From Nitrospirota bacterium (GTDB lineage: Bacteria > Nitrospirota > Thermodesulfovibrionia > Thermodesulfovibrionales > JdFR-88), in contig JAKAEG010000008.1 in NCBI GenBank assembly GCA_021819985.1, forward strand, positions 1 to 21,190: a DNA stretch of 21,190 bases, in the 5' to 3' direction. The notes under the pieces are model-generated. The model was given only the letters and a program-made list of their open reading frames with translations, did not search any database and was not told the DNA's origin. The translations under genes and the position numbers were made by a program. Of this stretch, positions 1 to 7,067 are shown in pieces (the stretch's first letter is position 1; every line of letters starts with the position of its first letter).

Positions 1-635
1 CTGGTGAGCATTCCGGCTAGAAAAGGGACCCCCAGGTAAATGAATACGCTTTCTGCGACCTTTCCGATAGTGATGTTGATAACAGAGCCTTTAAGGCCAA
101 AAAACGGCGGAAGGACCGTAATAAAGAAGTATGCATACACTGAAAAGAAGAGGACCTGGAAGATCGAATTGAACGCGACCAGAGCAGCGGCGTATTGCCT
201 GTCACCGCAGGCTAGGTCGTTCCATACGATGACCATGGCGATACAACGGGCAAGTCCTATGAGTATCAACCCGGACATGTAAGCCGGATAATTCCTTAAA
301 AAAGTGATGGCAAGAAGAAACATGAGGACGGGCCCGATCACCCAGTTCTGAAAAAGAGAAAGCGCAAGCACCCTTTTATTCCTGAAGATAAGACCAAGCT
401 CTTCATATTTCACCTTGGCAAGAGGTGGATACATCATGAGGATCAAGCCGAAGGCAATGGGGATATTGGTCGTGCCAACCTGGAATTTATTGATGAAATG
501 GCCGGTCCCGGTCACGAAATATCCCAATGAAACTCCGGCCCCCATGGCCAAAAAGATCCAGAGGGTCAGAAACCGGTCGAGAAACGAAAGCCGCCTTGAT
601 ACACGGGTTGTCTTAAATTCAATTTTTTGGCTCAT
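1..635 (-). CDS. acr3: ACR3-family arsenite efflux permease (partial, C-terminus beyond left edge)
   Basis: This is an inner-membrane arsenite exporter of the ACR3 (bile/arsenite/riboflavin transporter) family. About 211 N-terminal residues are present and the gene runs off the left edge without a stop. The translation begins MSQKIEFKTTR and is a series of hydrophobic membrane segments. It contains the family signature ARCIAMVIVWNDLACGD, whose cysteine is known in ACR3 proteins to be needed for arsenite transport. PIAFGLILMMYPPLAKVKYEEL is also typical of the family. The ATG (635-633) overlaps the arsR stop as ATGA, so the two genes are probably translationally coupled and co-transcribed from the arsR promoter. 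Identity is secure; only the missing C-terminus is unknown. Confidence 0.93.
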   Translation of the reverse strand, partial: MSQKIEFKTTRVSRRLSFLDRFLTLWIFLAMGAGVSLGYFVTGTGHFINKFQVGTTNIPIAFGLILMMYPPLAKVKYEELGLIFRNKRVLALSLFQNWVIGPVLMFLLAITFLRNYPAYMSGLILIGLARCIAMVIVWNDLACGDRQYAAALVAFNSIFQVLFFSVYAYFFITVLPPFFGLKGSVINITIGKVAESVFIYLGVPFLAGMLT

Positions 636-973
636 TTGCAGATCTGTTTGAGGTCCTTTTTGAGGTTTGTTCTATCATGTTTTATGGTTTCGTCATCATC
701 GAGATTAGATGCCAGGAACGTCAGGTAAGCTTTATTGTATGCCCGCTCTTTGGCAGCCAGACGAAAGTAAGACCATGTGCCGTTCTTGCGGCTTTCCACC
801 AGACCGGCCACTTTTAGTATCCCCAGGTGCTTGGAAGCTGTGGACTGAACGAGTCCAAGGATTTCCATAATGTGACAGACGCAGAGTTCACCGCTTTCGA
901 GAAGTTTCAGCATCCTTATCCTGGTGGGGTCTGCAATGGCTTTGGCCTGTTTTGTGAACTCTTCCATATTCAT
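632..973 (-). CDS. arsR: ArsR-family metalloregulatory repressor
   Basis: This is a small winged-helix repressor (about 113 aa) that in this family leaves its operator when As(III)/Sb(III) binds. The Cys-x-Cys-His motif sits in the DNA-recognition region (ELCVCHIMEIL), the usual place for the arsenic-binding thiols of classical ArsR. The recognition helix follows (VQSTASKHLGILKVAGLVESRK), then the wing (GTWSYFRL). A GTG lies directly upstream at 976, but the ATG at 973 or the one at 967 is more likely; no clear Shine-Dalgarno sequence separates them. The stop overlaps the acr3 start, giving a two-gene ars operon. No arsC or arsM is visible. A long Lys/Asp-rich C-terminal tail ends in CK. Confidence 0.92.
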   Translation of the reverse strand: MNMEEFTKQAKAIADPTRIRMLKLLESGELCVCHIMEILGLVQSTASKHLGILKVAGLVESRKNGTWSYFRLAAKERAYNKAYLTFLASNLDDDETIKHDRTNLKKDLKQICK

Positions 974-987
974 CACTTTATGGCGAT

Positions 988-1017
988 ATAGTAATTAATT
1001 TCAGGTGAATATGTCAA
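988..1017 (-). promoter_or_regulatory. Putative arsR-acr3 promoter and operator
   Basis: On the minus strand a perfect TTGACA (1017-1012) is followed, after 18 bases, by TACTAT (993-988), 15 bases ahead of the arsR ATG. A short inverted repeat, TTCA-CC-TGAA (1009-1000), lies between the two boxes, where an autorepressor would block polymerase. That this repeat is the ArsR site is inference. Confidence 0.5.
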
Positions 1018-1103
1018 ACGCAATGTGGGAGAACGAATGATTTTCTAACTAACCCGGGTCAAAGAGACAGCGGCTTTTATGGCGGAGGAGCCTGGCAGGG
1101 CCC

Positions 1104-1241
1104 TCAACCGGTCTTTTCAGCGGCCACTTTCCAGAGCACCTTTTCCCGCCCAAATCTCGTGACCGGATACTCATTTGTAAAATTAGGGTCCAACTCCCTG
1201 AACAAGTCCTCTATCTGCGCCTTGTCAAAAAATCTCTCTCG
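1104..1241 (-). pseudogene. C-terminal gene remnant, no start codon
   Basis: An open minus-strand frame of about 45 codons ends in TGA at 1104-1106. It reads like real protein (RFFDKAQIEDLFREL, then PVTRFGREKVLWKVAAEK) but has no usable start. The frame is closed upstream by a stop at 1257-1259, inside the end of the DUF2934 gene. The ending resembles the last strand of some class I methyltransferases, but this is only an impression. It most likely is the tail of a gene destroyed by deletion. The remaining bases between it and arsR show no other coding signal. Confidence 0.3.
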
Positions 1242-1251
1242 CGAGCATTTT

Positions 1252-1554
1252 TTAATTCAGACTCTCTCTTTCAGACCTGCTTTTTTTGGGAGATTGCCTG
1301 ACCGGTTTTTTTGAAATACCGGCTTCTGATTTTTGCGAAGTCTTCACCGCTGACACCTTTTGCAGGGCCTTCTTTTCACCATGGTTGCCGCTTTCATGCG
1401 ATACAGATGTGTCCATTGCGAGCAATTTGAATTTGACCAGGATTTCCCTCGTATAGTTTTCGGCCCTAAGCCAGTTCTCCAGTTCTCTGCCTTCGGCATA
1501 TCCGCTTACAACGTAAAACTCATGGGCAAGCCTTGATACCGCATCATTAAACAT
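1252..1554 (-). CDS. DUF2934-domain small protein
   Basis: This is a 100-aa protein of unknown function. Residues 1-30 (AVSRLAHEFYVVSGYAEG, then RELENWLRAE) match the short DUF2934 pattern: a helix with a conserved RA.E.Y, a Gly-rich turn, then a D/E-WL.AE helix. The C-terminal 50 residues are low-complexity and rich in Lys, Ser and Arg, probably disordered and basic. The ATG at 1554 is chosen because AAGGAGG lies ten bases upstream; an upstream TTG at 1596 would swallow that site. It is last in the kinase/regulator operon, 48 bases after the second response regulator, so it may act with the signalling genes, though nothing in the sequence shows how. Confidence 0.75.
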   Translation of the reverse strand: MFNDAVSRLAHEFYVVSGYAEGRELENWLRAENYTREILVKFKLLAMDTSVSHESGNHGEKKALQKVSAVKTSQKSEAGISKKPVRQSPKKSRSERESLN

Positions 1555-1602
1555 ATTTTTTAAATCCTCCTTTCTTGATTTTTTAAACGGCTGCAATATA
1601 TT

Positions 1603-1977
1603 TTAACTATTCAAATAATGCTGGACCTTCTTGCGCAGCTCAAAAATATTTCCCTTGGGTATATATCCCCTGACCTTATTCACGGATACGGCCACCCTCA
1701 AGGTGTCCTCATCATTTGAGGAATAGAAAACGACCGGGGCATCTTTTGTCATTTTATTTGACCTTAACAGGTAAGACAGCCTGTCTCCGGCCAAACCGGG
1801 CATATTGATATCGAGCAGCACGAGGTCAGGTTTTATAATATCTATGACTGAAGGCGCCCCGAACGCGATCTTGTGCGTGAACACTTCATAACCGTCCTTC
1901 TTCAGCAGTTCTCTTGTAGCTGCAAGCAGGTTTTCATCGCCATCGATCAGAAGAATCGTTTTTTTCCCGTAGTCCAT
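1603..1977 (-). CDS. Single-domain response regulator (receiver only), altered acidic pocket
   Basis: A stand-alone CheY-like receiver of 124 aa with no output domain. The phosphoacceptor is Asp56 (LVLLDINMPG), the Ser switch lies at 86-87 (FYSSND) and the conserved Lys is 108 (YIPKG). The acidic pocket reads IDGDE: the position equivalent to CheY Asp13, the direct Mg2+ ligand, is Gly13, while the neighbouring paralogue has the normal DDD. The ATG at 1977 is preceded by GGGAGG about ten bases away; the in-frame TTG at 1995 would include that site. It is clearly a tandem duplicate of the next gene, with the shared stretches VFTHK, KPDLVLLD and VFYSSNDEDTLR. It probably receives phosphate from the adjacent kinase. 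Confidence 0.93.
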   Translation of the reverse strand: MDYGKKTILLIDGDENLLAATRELLKKDGYEVFTHKIAFGAPSVIDIIKPDLVLLDINMPGLAGDRLSYLLRSNKMTKDAPVVFYSSNDEDTLRVAVSVNKVRGYIPKGNIFELRKKVQHYLNS

Positions 1978-2051
1978 TGGATGAAGTCCTCCCAAAAAAC
2001 TATCATTATGCAGTTATGCCCATTTTTTAATATGCGGAAACTTTATCCGGT

Positions 2052-2429
2052 TCACCGGTTCACGTATTGACGTACTTTTCTTTGCAGCTCGTATATATCG
2101 CCTTTGGGTATGTAGCCTTTCACTTTATATTCGGATACCGCTTTCCGCAGGGTATCCTCGTCATTTGACGAATAAAAGACGATCGGGACGTTCTTTGTGG
2201 CTTCAAAATTGCCAAGCAGACCGGCCAAACGGTCGCCCGGCAATCCCGGCATATTCATATCAAGAAGCACAAGGTCCGGCTTAATAAGGTCTATGGCGGC
2301 AGTTGAACCAAAACCGCGCTTGTGCGTGAACACCTTGTAGCCCCAGTTTTCAAGCAGGTCCTTGGTAGCCATAAGCAGTTGTTCGTCATCATCGATTACA
2401 AGTATCTTTTTTTTCTGATCGTCGGCCAT
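2052..2429 (-). CDS. Single-domain response regulator (receiver only)
   Basis: A CheY-like receiver of 125 aa lacking any DNA-binding or enzymatic output domain. The residues expected for phosphotransfer are all present: acidic pocket VIDDDE (Asp13/14), phosphoacceptor Asp57 (LVLLDMNMPG), Ser87/88 (FYSSND) and Lys109 (YIPKG). The ATG at 2429 has GGAGG seven bases upstream. It lies between the histidine kinase (40-base gap) and a second, diverged receiver, all on the minus strand and presumably one transcript. Receiver-only proteins usually act by protein-protein contact or as phosphate sinks; the target here is not visible. Confidence 0.94.
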   Translation of the reverse strand: MADDQKKKILVIDDDEQLLMATKDLLENWGYKVFTHKRGFGSTAAIDLIKPDLVLLDMNMPGLPGDRLAGLLGNFEATKNVPIVFYSSNDEDTLRKAVSEYKVKGYIPKGDIYELQRKVRQYVNR

Positions 2430-2468
2430 AAATAAAACCTCCATCAATTAGGAATTTTTTTCTATTTT

Positions 2469-3701
2469 TTATTTTTCAGGCAATTCCACAAAAAATGTTG
2501 TGCCTTTTCCCCACTCGCTTTCAAGCCAGATCTTTCCATTCAGGAGATTCACAAGGTATTTTGTAACGGTAAGCCCCAACCCTGTCCCCTCGTGTGTTTT
2601 GGTTTTCGCGTCTTCCAGCTGGCTGAAAGCCTTGAAAAGCTTGTCTAAATCCTCCTTTTTTATGCCAGGCCCGGTATCCTTGACCGAAATCGTGATAAGA
2701 CCGCCACCCGTTTCCACCGAAACGGTTATCCTGCCGTTATCGGTGAACTTGGCGGCGTTGCTCATCAGGTTAAGGATTATCTGCCTGAACTTGACCGGGT
2801 CCGACTCGATCTGCAGATATTGCTCCTTCGAGTTCAGGCTTACTTCGACTGGCTTGCTTCCGATAAGTACTTTTGTTGTTTCCACGATCTCATCAAGTTT
2901 GCCGATGGCATCGAATTCCTCGAAGATCGCGTCCATCTTGCCCGCCTCGATCTTCGAGAGGTCCAGGACGTTGTTTATGATGGCCTTCAGGCTCGTCGCG
3001 CTTGAAAGCAGCAGGGAAAGCCTATCTCTAAGCTGCTGGATATAACCTTTCTCGCATGACATCTGCATAAGTTCCCCAAGCGAGATAATGGCGTTTACCG
3101 GGCTTCTGAGTTCGTGTGTCACGTTGGCCAAAAACTGCGATTTGACATGGCTCATTTTCTCAAGCTCGCTTGCCTTGGCGTGAGCCAATTCCTTCTGGAC
3201 TATACTGTTGGCCAGGGCATGGCTTTGGCGGATAACCAGGTCCTTGACGGAAAGCAGTCCCTTATAATGGCCTTTTGGGTCCACGACAATGAGTTCGTCA
3301 TATATGTCCTGGAAAGGCCTGCTCATCGCCATATCGAGGGCAACGTCCAGTCTTTCCTCCGAGTCCACATAAAGAGGCGATGTGTCGGCCATGGTGATTA
3401 CCATCCTCTTGCCGTACAACTCATACCCGTAAAGCCTGAACAGTTTCATGAGAAACTTGTTTCTTGTAATGAGTCCGATGGGCTCTTTGCAATCCACAAG
3501 GGCCACGGCGTCGAGTTCCGGATTAGTAAAGAACCTGTCTGCCGCGTGCTTTACAATGTCGCGCGCGGAAACTTGCGAATTTGATGTTATCAGGGTTCCC
3601 ACCCGGATATCTGAGGTTGTATCAGTTTGCGCTTGTTCAGTGCCTTTAGACCCATTCAAATGGGTAAACATACTTTTGTTCTTACTCCTTTTTGGGAACA
3701 T
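2469..3701 (-). CDS. Histidine kinase with N-terminal CBS-like sensor region
   Basis: A cytoplasmic histidine kinase of 410 aa with no obvious membrane segment. Residues about 30-155 look like a CBS-domain pair or degenerate pair (DAVALVDCKEPIGLITRNKF, later LIVVDPKGHYKGLLSVKDL), as in adenine-nucleotide-sensing modules. A short coiled linker leads to HisKA with the phosphorylated His196 in FLANVTHELRSPVNAI. The HATPase_c core has its N box at 311-320 (NLMSNAAKFT), G1 DTGPGI at 342-347, an F box LFKAFSQLE and G2 GTGLGL at 372-377. All catalytic boxes are intact. ATG 3701 is used, but its Shine-Dalgarno is weak; ATG 3671, with AAGGAG 13 bases upstream, is an alternative. Two receiver genes follow. 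Confidence 0.93.
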   Translation of the reverse strand: MFPKRSKNKSMFTHLNGSKGTEQAQTDTTSDIRVGTLITSNSQVSARDIVKHAADRFFTNPELDAVALVDCKEPIGLITRNKFLMKLFRLYGYELYGKRMVITMADTSPLYVDSEERLDVALDMAMSRPFQDIYDELIVVDPKGHYKGLLSVKDLVIRQSHALANSIVQKELAHAKASELEKMSHVKSQFLANVTHELRSPVNAIISLGELMQMSCEKGYIQQLRDRLSLLLSSATSLKAIINNVLDLSKIEAGKMDAIFEEFDAIGKLDEIVETTKVLIGSKPVEVSLNSKEQYLQIESDPVKFRQIILNLMSNAAKFTDNGRITVSVETGGGLITISVKDTGPGIKKEDLDKLFKAFSQLEDAKTKTHEGTGLGLTVTKYLVNLLNGKIWLESEWGKGTTFFVELPEK

Positions 3702-3847
3702 CTTTTGAAACTTCTTCTTTTAAATTAATCCACGAATATTACATTGCAATTAAACGGGGATGAAATTTACGTTAATCGTTGTTAGCCGGCAGGTTTTAAT
3801 CAAAATTTCACACGACTGAAATAATCCTGTAATTTACTTTCCTTAAA

Positions 3848-4000
3848 ATGATAAAGATGAAAATCGTGAAAAAAGAACCAGACCGGAAAATAAAACAGCT
3901 TGCTCACCAGCTCCTGATCCAGGTGTTAACCGGCCTGGAAATAGAAAAAACGCCAAAAAAGCGCCAGGCTAAAAAGCCGTTGGCAGGCAGTAATGTATGA
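3848..4000 (+). CDS. Very small basic protein (50 aa), unknown
   Basis: A short plus-strand frame, MIKMKIVKKEPDRKIKQLA at the start and KKPLAGSNV at the end. It is Lys/Arg-rich, with one amphipathic helix (IKQLAHQLLIQVLTGLEI). It diverges from the histidine kinase gene and overlaps the next small gene by four bases (ATGA at 3997-4000), an arrangement that argues for real, coupled genes rather than chance frames. No good Shine-Dalgarno is seen; a second in-frame ATG at 3857 is possible. Function not recognised. Confidence 0.5.
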   Translation: MIKMKIVKKEPDRKIKQLAHQLLIQVLTGLEIEKTPKKRQAKKPLAGSNV

Positions 4001-4173
4001 AAAAGACTTTATTGCTTGAGGGAGCCTGTCCGTTTTACTGCAAGAGCGATTCGCTGTGCCTTGCTTCCATTTCCATGATGACCGTCAGCGATCTTACCGC
4101 GCTTGTAAGGTGCGGAGGCGAAGACCACGACGAATGCCCGTTTTTCATCTCAAAGGTGCTCAGGAAAATCTGA
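3997..4173 (+). CDS. Small Cys-rich protein (58 aa)
   Basis: This 58-aa product has a regular cysteine pattern: ACPFYC near residue 10, a Cys around residue 21 (LCLASISMMTVSDL), a central RCGGEDHDECPFF, then a basic tail. The pattern C-x3-C...C-x-A-S-x-S-M-M...C...C-P resembles small Cys-rich proteins common in Desulfobacterota and Nitrospirota genomes. The five Cys plus a His could bind zinc or an iron-sulfur cluster. It starts within the stop of the 50-aa gene (ATGA), so its translation is probably coupled. The family resemblance is from memory and the metal binding is inferred. Confidence 0.62.
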   Translation: MKKTLLLEGACPFYCKSDSLCLASISMMTVSDLTALVRCGGEDHDECPFFISKVLRKI

Positions 4174-4484
4174 TTTTTTCATCGTCTCCCAATGCCCGGC
4201 TAAACGGGACCGTATTATTTTCTATGAGCAGACCTTAATTTCAGAGAAGCCTGTTTCCTCAACAAATGCTGAAAGACAATTCTTCTGTCCTCTCGATCCT
4301 TCTGCTATTTACCCGCATTCGAGGTTTATGGCACAGTGTGGTATTTGACTGCCATTGTAAATTTGAAATATTGTCAGAAATTTTTTGGGACCCGGCTCTT
4401 GTCTCAATTAAAAAATCATTCAAAAAAAGAGGGGCCCTTTTGAGGCCCCTTACAGAGGGATGAAGGAAATTTTTTGATTTTATT
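4174..4484. other. Intergenic stretch without a recognisable gene
   Basis: These 311 bases separate the Cys-rich small gene from the end of pstS. Apart from the pstS terminator near 4422-4450 and a weak CCCG...CGGG pair around 4196-4209, I see no coding frame with protein-like composition, no tRNA and no strong promoter. Confidence 0.5.
4422..4450 (-). terminator. Intrinsic terminator of pstS
   Basis: Read on the minus strand, a 7-bp GC-rich stem (AGGGGCC at 4450-4444, GGCCCCT at 4436-4430) with a 7-base loop is followed by C and seven T (4428-4422, after one intervening base). It lies about 35 bases beyond the pstS stop codon. Confidence 0.85.
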
Positions 4485-5498
4485 CTAGAATTTTATGCCG
4501 TTTTTCCTGAGGTAAGTCAGTATCTTGTTCTTCAGGGAAGTGGGAAGCGGCACATAGGCCAGCCTGATGGCTGACGGATCGCCGTTTTTAAAGGCCCAGG
4601 CAAAGAATTTTGCGACCTTTACGTTGGCCTGGGGAAGGTCCTTCGAAAGCAGTATGAAAGTGCCTCCCGCGATCGGCCAGGAAGTCTTTCCGGGAGCGTC
4701 CACGAGCCATAGGTAAAAGTCCTTTGCGGGGCTGAAGTCCGCCTTGCCGGCGGCATCCTTGAAGCTCTGAACGGTTGGCGCCACAAAGCGGCCTTCCTTG
4801 TTCTTCATAAGCGCGTATGCCATGTGCTCCTGAAGGATGTAGGAGAACTCCACATACCCTATTGAGTACTGGACCCTCCTTACATAATTGGCCACGCCCT
4901 CGCTGCCTTTCGCGCCGATGCCACTAAGCCATTTGACGGCCGTTCCCGAGCCGACCTTGGACTTCCACTCCGGGGACACTGCACTTAAATAGGTGGTGAA
5001 TATTGCGGTGGTGCCGGAGCCCTCAGACCTGTGGATCGAGGTGATCTCATGATGGGGCAGCTTCAGCCCGGGGTTCAGCGCCTTTATTCTGGCATCGTCC
5101 CAGTACTTGATCTCACCCAGGTATATCTTGGACAGGACATCCGAATCCATCTTCATCTGTCCGGCCTTGATGCCGGGGATATTGACTACCGGCACAACAC
5201 CGCCGATAACGGTCGGAAACTGAAGGAAATGTTTCTGTTTAAGCTCGGTGGGCGTAAGGGGCGCGTCCGATGCGCCGAAATCGACGGTCTTGTTCGTTAT
5301 CTGCTGTATGCCGCCGCCTGAACCGATGGACTGATAATTGAGCTTCACCCCCGTTACCTTGCTGTAATCATATGCCCATGCCGAATATATCGGATAGGCA
5401 AACGTGGAACCCGCCCCGTTCAGGGTCTGGTCCGCATGGGCCAGTCCAAACGCAAATACAGCGGTTAATACCAAAAACAAAGTCAGTAAACGCTTCAT
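4485..5498 (-). CDS. pstS: Periplasmic phosphate-binding protein of the Pst ABC transporter
   Basis: The high-affinity phosphate receptor delivers Pi to PstCAB. The 337-aa precursor starts at ATG 5498, with AAGGAGG eight bases upstream; the in-frame upstream start lacks such a site. The signal peptide MKRLLTLFLVLTAVFAFGL ends at AHA-DQ. Ligand-loop signatures are present: NGAGSTFAYPIYSAW near the mature N-terminus, SIGSGGGIQQI, DFGASDAPL and HRSEGSGTTAIF. It is a normal full-length class 1 PstS. It stands alone: neither pstC, pstA, pstB, phoU nor phoBR is next to it, so the transporter core must be encoded elsewhere. A Pho-box-like promoter upstream suggests phosphate control. Confidence 0.95.
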   Translation of the reverse strand: MKRLLTLFLVLTAVFAFGLAHADQTLNGAGSTFAYPIYSAWAYDYSKVTGVKLNYQSIGSGGGIQQITNKTVDFGASDAPLTPTELKQKHFLQFPTVIGGVVPVVNIPGIKAGQMKMDSDVLSKIYLGEIKYWDDARIKALNPGLKLPHHEITSIHRSEGSGTTAIFTTYLSAVSPEWKSKVGSGTAVKWLSGIGAKGSEGVANYVRRVQYSIGYVEFSYILQEHMAYALMKNKEGRFVAPTVQSFKDAAGKADFSPAKDFYLWLVDAPGKTSWPIAGGTFILLSKDLPQANVKVAKFFAWAFKNGDPSAIRLAYVPLPTSLKNKILTYLRKNGIKF

Positions 5499-5529
5499 AC
5501 TTGAGACCTCCTTCTGGATTGAAATTTTC

Positions 5530-5566
5530 ATTATATTAACTACATTTTATTACGGCATTGTTACAG
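5530..5566 (-). promoter_or_regulatory. Putative Pho-box promoter of pstS
   Basis: On the minus strand CTGTAAC (5566-5560) and CCGTAAT (5555-5549) form two direct repeats with the 11-base period of a PhoB box (consensus CTGTCAT-N4-CTGTCAT). Thirteen bases later comes a perfect TATAAT (5535-5530), about 30 bases ahead of the pstS start. There is no good -35 box, as expected for an activator-dependent promoter. PhoB control is inferred from position and similarity. Confidence 0.55.
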
Positions 5567-5702
5567 CCGGATTAAAATTATGTTTCAAGACGGAAATCTG
5601 CCTTGAAAATGAGGTTTTTTTGCCGGATTGCCAACAACCCGTAAAAGATGTTATCTTCCAGATTAAGGTATTTTTTATTTTTTGCCGGAGGTGTGAATTG
5701 AA

Positions 5703-6575
5703 ATGATGCTGCTGAAAATACTAATACTCGCGGCGGTGCAGGGGGCGGCGGAACTGTTGCCGGTCTCCAGTTCCGCTCACGTGATCGTGGCAGAGAAACT
5801 TATGGGTCTCGACCCCACAAGCCCCCAAATGACCCTTCTCCTGGTAATGCTCCATACGGGGACGATGTTTGCGGTAATTTATTATTTCTGGGGCTCATGG
5901 AAAAAAGGGCTTTTCGCTTCGAAAAAGATTTTCATGGATTCACTGAAGCTCATTCTGGCCGCCACCTTTTTTACGGGAGTGGTCGGGCTTTTCCTTAAAT
6001 CAGTTATAGAAAAGGTCTTTATGAAGGGCGTGCCGCATGCCCAGATAGAGATGCTCTTCGGCAATTTGACCATAATATCCGTCGCGCTCGCCGCGGTCGG
6101 CGTAATGATCATTTATTCGCAATGGAAAGCGGGCGATGTCCCGAAAACAGGAATGGAAAACACGGAGCCCATGGGCTTGAAAGGGTCTTCCTTCATAGGC
6201 ATAATTCAGGGCATCTGTCTTCCGTTCAGGGGGTTTTCGCGTTCCGGAGCGACAATATCGGCAGGAATGCTCGCAGGTATGGATAAAACGCGGGCCGAGG
6301 AGTTCAGTTTTGCCCTGGCCGTCGTCCTTACCCCGCCCGTAATAGCAAGAGAGGTGTGGAGACTGCTGAAGGCGCATGGCCCCGCCGTAACCGGCGCATC
6401 AGTGTCGGGGGCTTTCTCTTCAAGTCTGATTGGAATGGCAATGAGCTTCGTAGCGGGCATTCTGGCCCTGCGATGGCTTTCAAACTGGCTTTCCCAAGGG
6501 AGATGGCACTTCTTTGGCATATATTGCCTTTGCGCCTCCGCCATCGTTTTCCTGCTCCACCTGAACGGTTTTTAA
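5703..6575 (+). CDS. uppP: Undecaprenyl-diphosphate phosphatase (BacA/UppP family)
   Basis: An integral membrane phosphatase that recycles the lipid carrier undecaprenyl pyrophosphate for peptidoglycan and polysaccharide synthesis; family members also give bacitracin resistance. It has 290 aa with many hydrophobic helices. The first signature is QGAAELLPVSSSAHVIVAE (residues 14-32), with the catalytic Glu and the Ser-rich loop. The second is QGICLPFRGFSRSGATIS, with the catalytic Ser-Arg-Ser-Gly. This second loop reads LPFRGFSRSG rather than the common PGTSRSG, one residue longer. ATG 5703 is favoured by GGAGGTG ten bases upstream; ATG 5706 is nearly equivalent. It is transcribed divergently from pstS and ends in a strong shared terminator. 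Confidence 0.94.
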   Translation: MMLLKILILAAVQGAAELLPVSSSAHVIVAEKLMGLDPTSPQMTLLLVMLHTGTMFAVIYYFWGSWKKGLFASKKIFMDSLKLILAATFFTGVVGLFLKSVIEKVFMKGVPHAQIEMLFGNLTIISVALAAVGVMIIYSQWKAGDVPKTGMENTEPMGLKGSSFIGIIQGICLPFRGFSRSGATISAGMLAGMDKTRAEEFSFALAVVLTPPVIAREVWRLLKAHGPAVTGASVSGAFSSSLIGMAMSFVAGILALRWLSNWLSQGRWHFFGIYCLCASAIVFLLHLNGF

Positions 6576-6614
6576 AAACTAAATGCCCCGCAGTGCTGCG
6601 GGGCATTTAGTTTT
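6575..6614. terminator. Bidirectional intrinsic terminator between uppP and usp
   Basis: A perfect 19-bp inverted repeat (6575-6593 and 6596-6614) with a two-base centre. Its GC core (GCCCCGCAG) is flanked by an A run on one side and a T run on the other, so it works for both strands. It begins at the last base of the uppP stop and lies 30 bases past the end of usp. Confidence 0.93.
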
Positions 6615-6644
6615 AAATTTCTTAACCTTACTTGAACACCCGCC

Positions 6645-7067
6645 TTACTTGACAATGGTGACGGAGCAGGTTGCCTCGGATGCGACCCTCCGGGAAACCG
6701 ACCCCAGGAGCAGTCCTTCCAGCATCGATTTCCCCTTGTGCCCTATTACTATAAGGTCACAGCCTTTTTCCTTGGCGGTCTGCACAATAGTGCCCGCCGG
6801 ATGGCCTATCGCAACTTTTGTCTCAACCTCAAGGTCTTTCTTTTTTGCCTTCTCCGCCAATTCCCCGAGCAGTTCCTCATAATGCCTGGATTCACCGTTT
6901 ATTACATCGCTCATTTCCACGAAATAGAGCGACTCCGGCGGCTGGACCACGGACAGTACCACTATGCATGAGGCAGGTTTGCTCATTAAGGCCAGCTCAA
7001 TGGCATAATCGAACGCCTCATAAGCTTTGGGGGAACCGTCAAAAGCAACAAGTATTTTTCTGAACAT
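6645..7067 (-). CDS. Universal stress protein (UspA family, ATP-binding type)
   Basis: A single-domain Usp of 140 aa, cytoplasmic, in the family that helps cells persist under starvation or stress. It starts MFRKILVAFDGSPKAYEAF, the usual strand and first loop. It ends with the nucleotide-binding signature G-x2-G-x9-G-S in VIGHKGKSMLEGLLLGS, so it belongs to the ATP-binding branch. The start at 7067 is chosen because the first 26 residues of the longer frame look unlike coding sequence and AAGGGGGC precedes this ATG. It lies 124 bases after hgcB on the same strand with no convincing terminator between, so read-through from the hgc operon is possible. Confidence 0.93.
   Translation of the reverse strand: MFRKILVAFDGSPKAYEAFDYAIELALMSKPASCIVVLSVVQPPESLYFVEMSDVINGESRHYEELLGELAEKAKKKDLEVETKVAIGHPAGTIVQTAKEKGCDLIVIGHKGKSMLEGLLLGSVSRRVASEATCSVTIVK

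Noticed and set aside
2500..3045. Plus-strand frame of 181 codons
   Set aside because: Antisense to the kinase ATPase domain, which carries all of its catalytic boxes.
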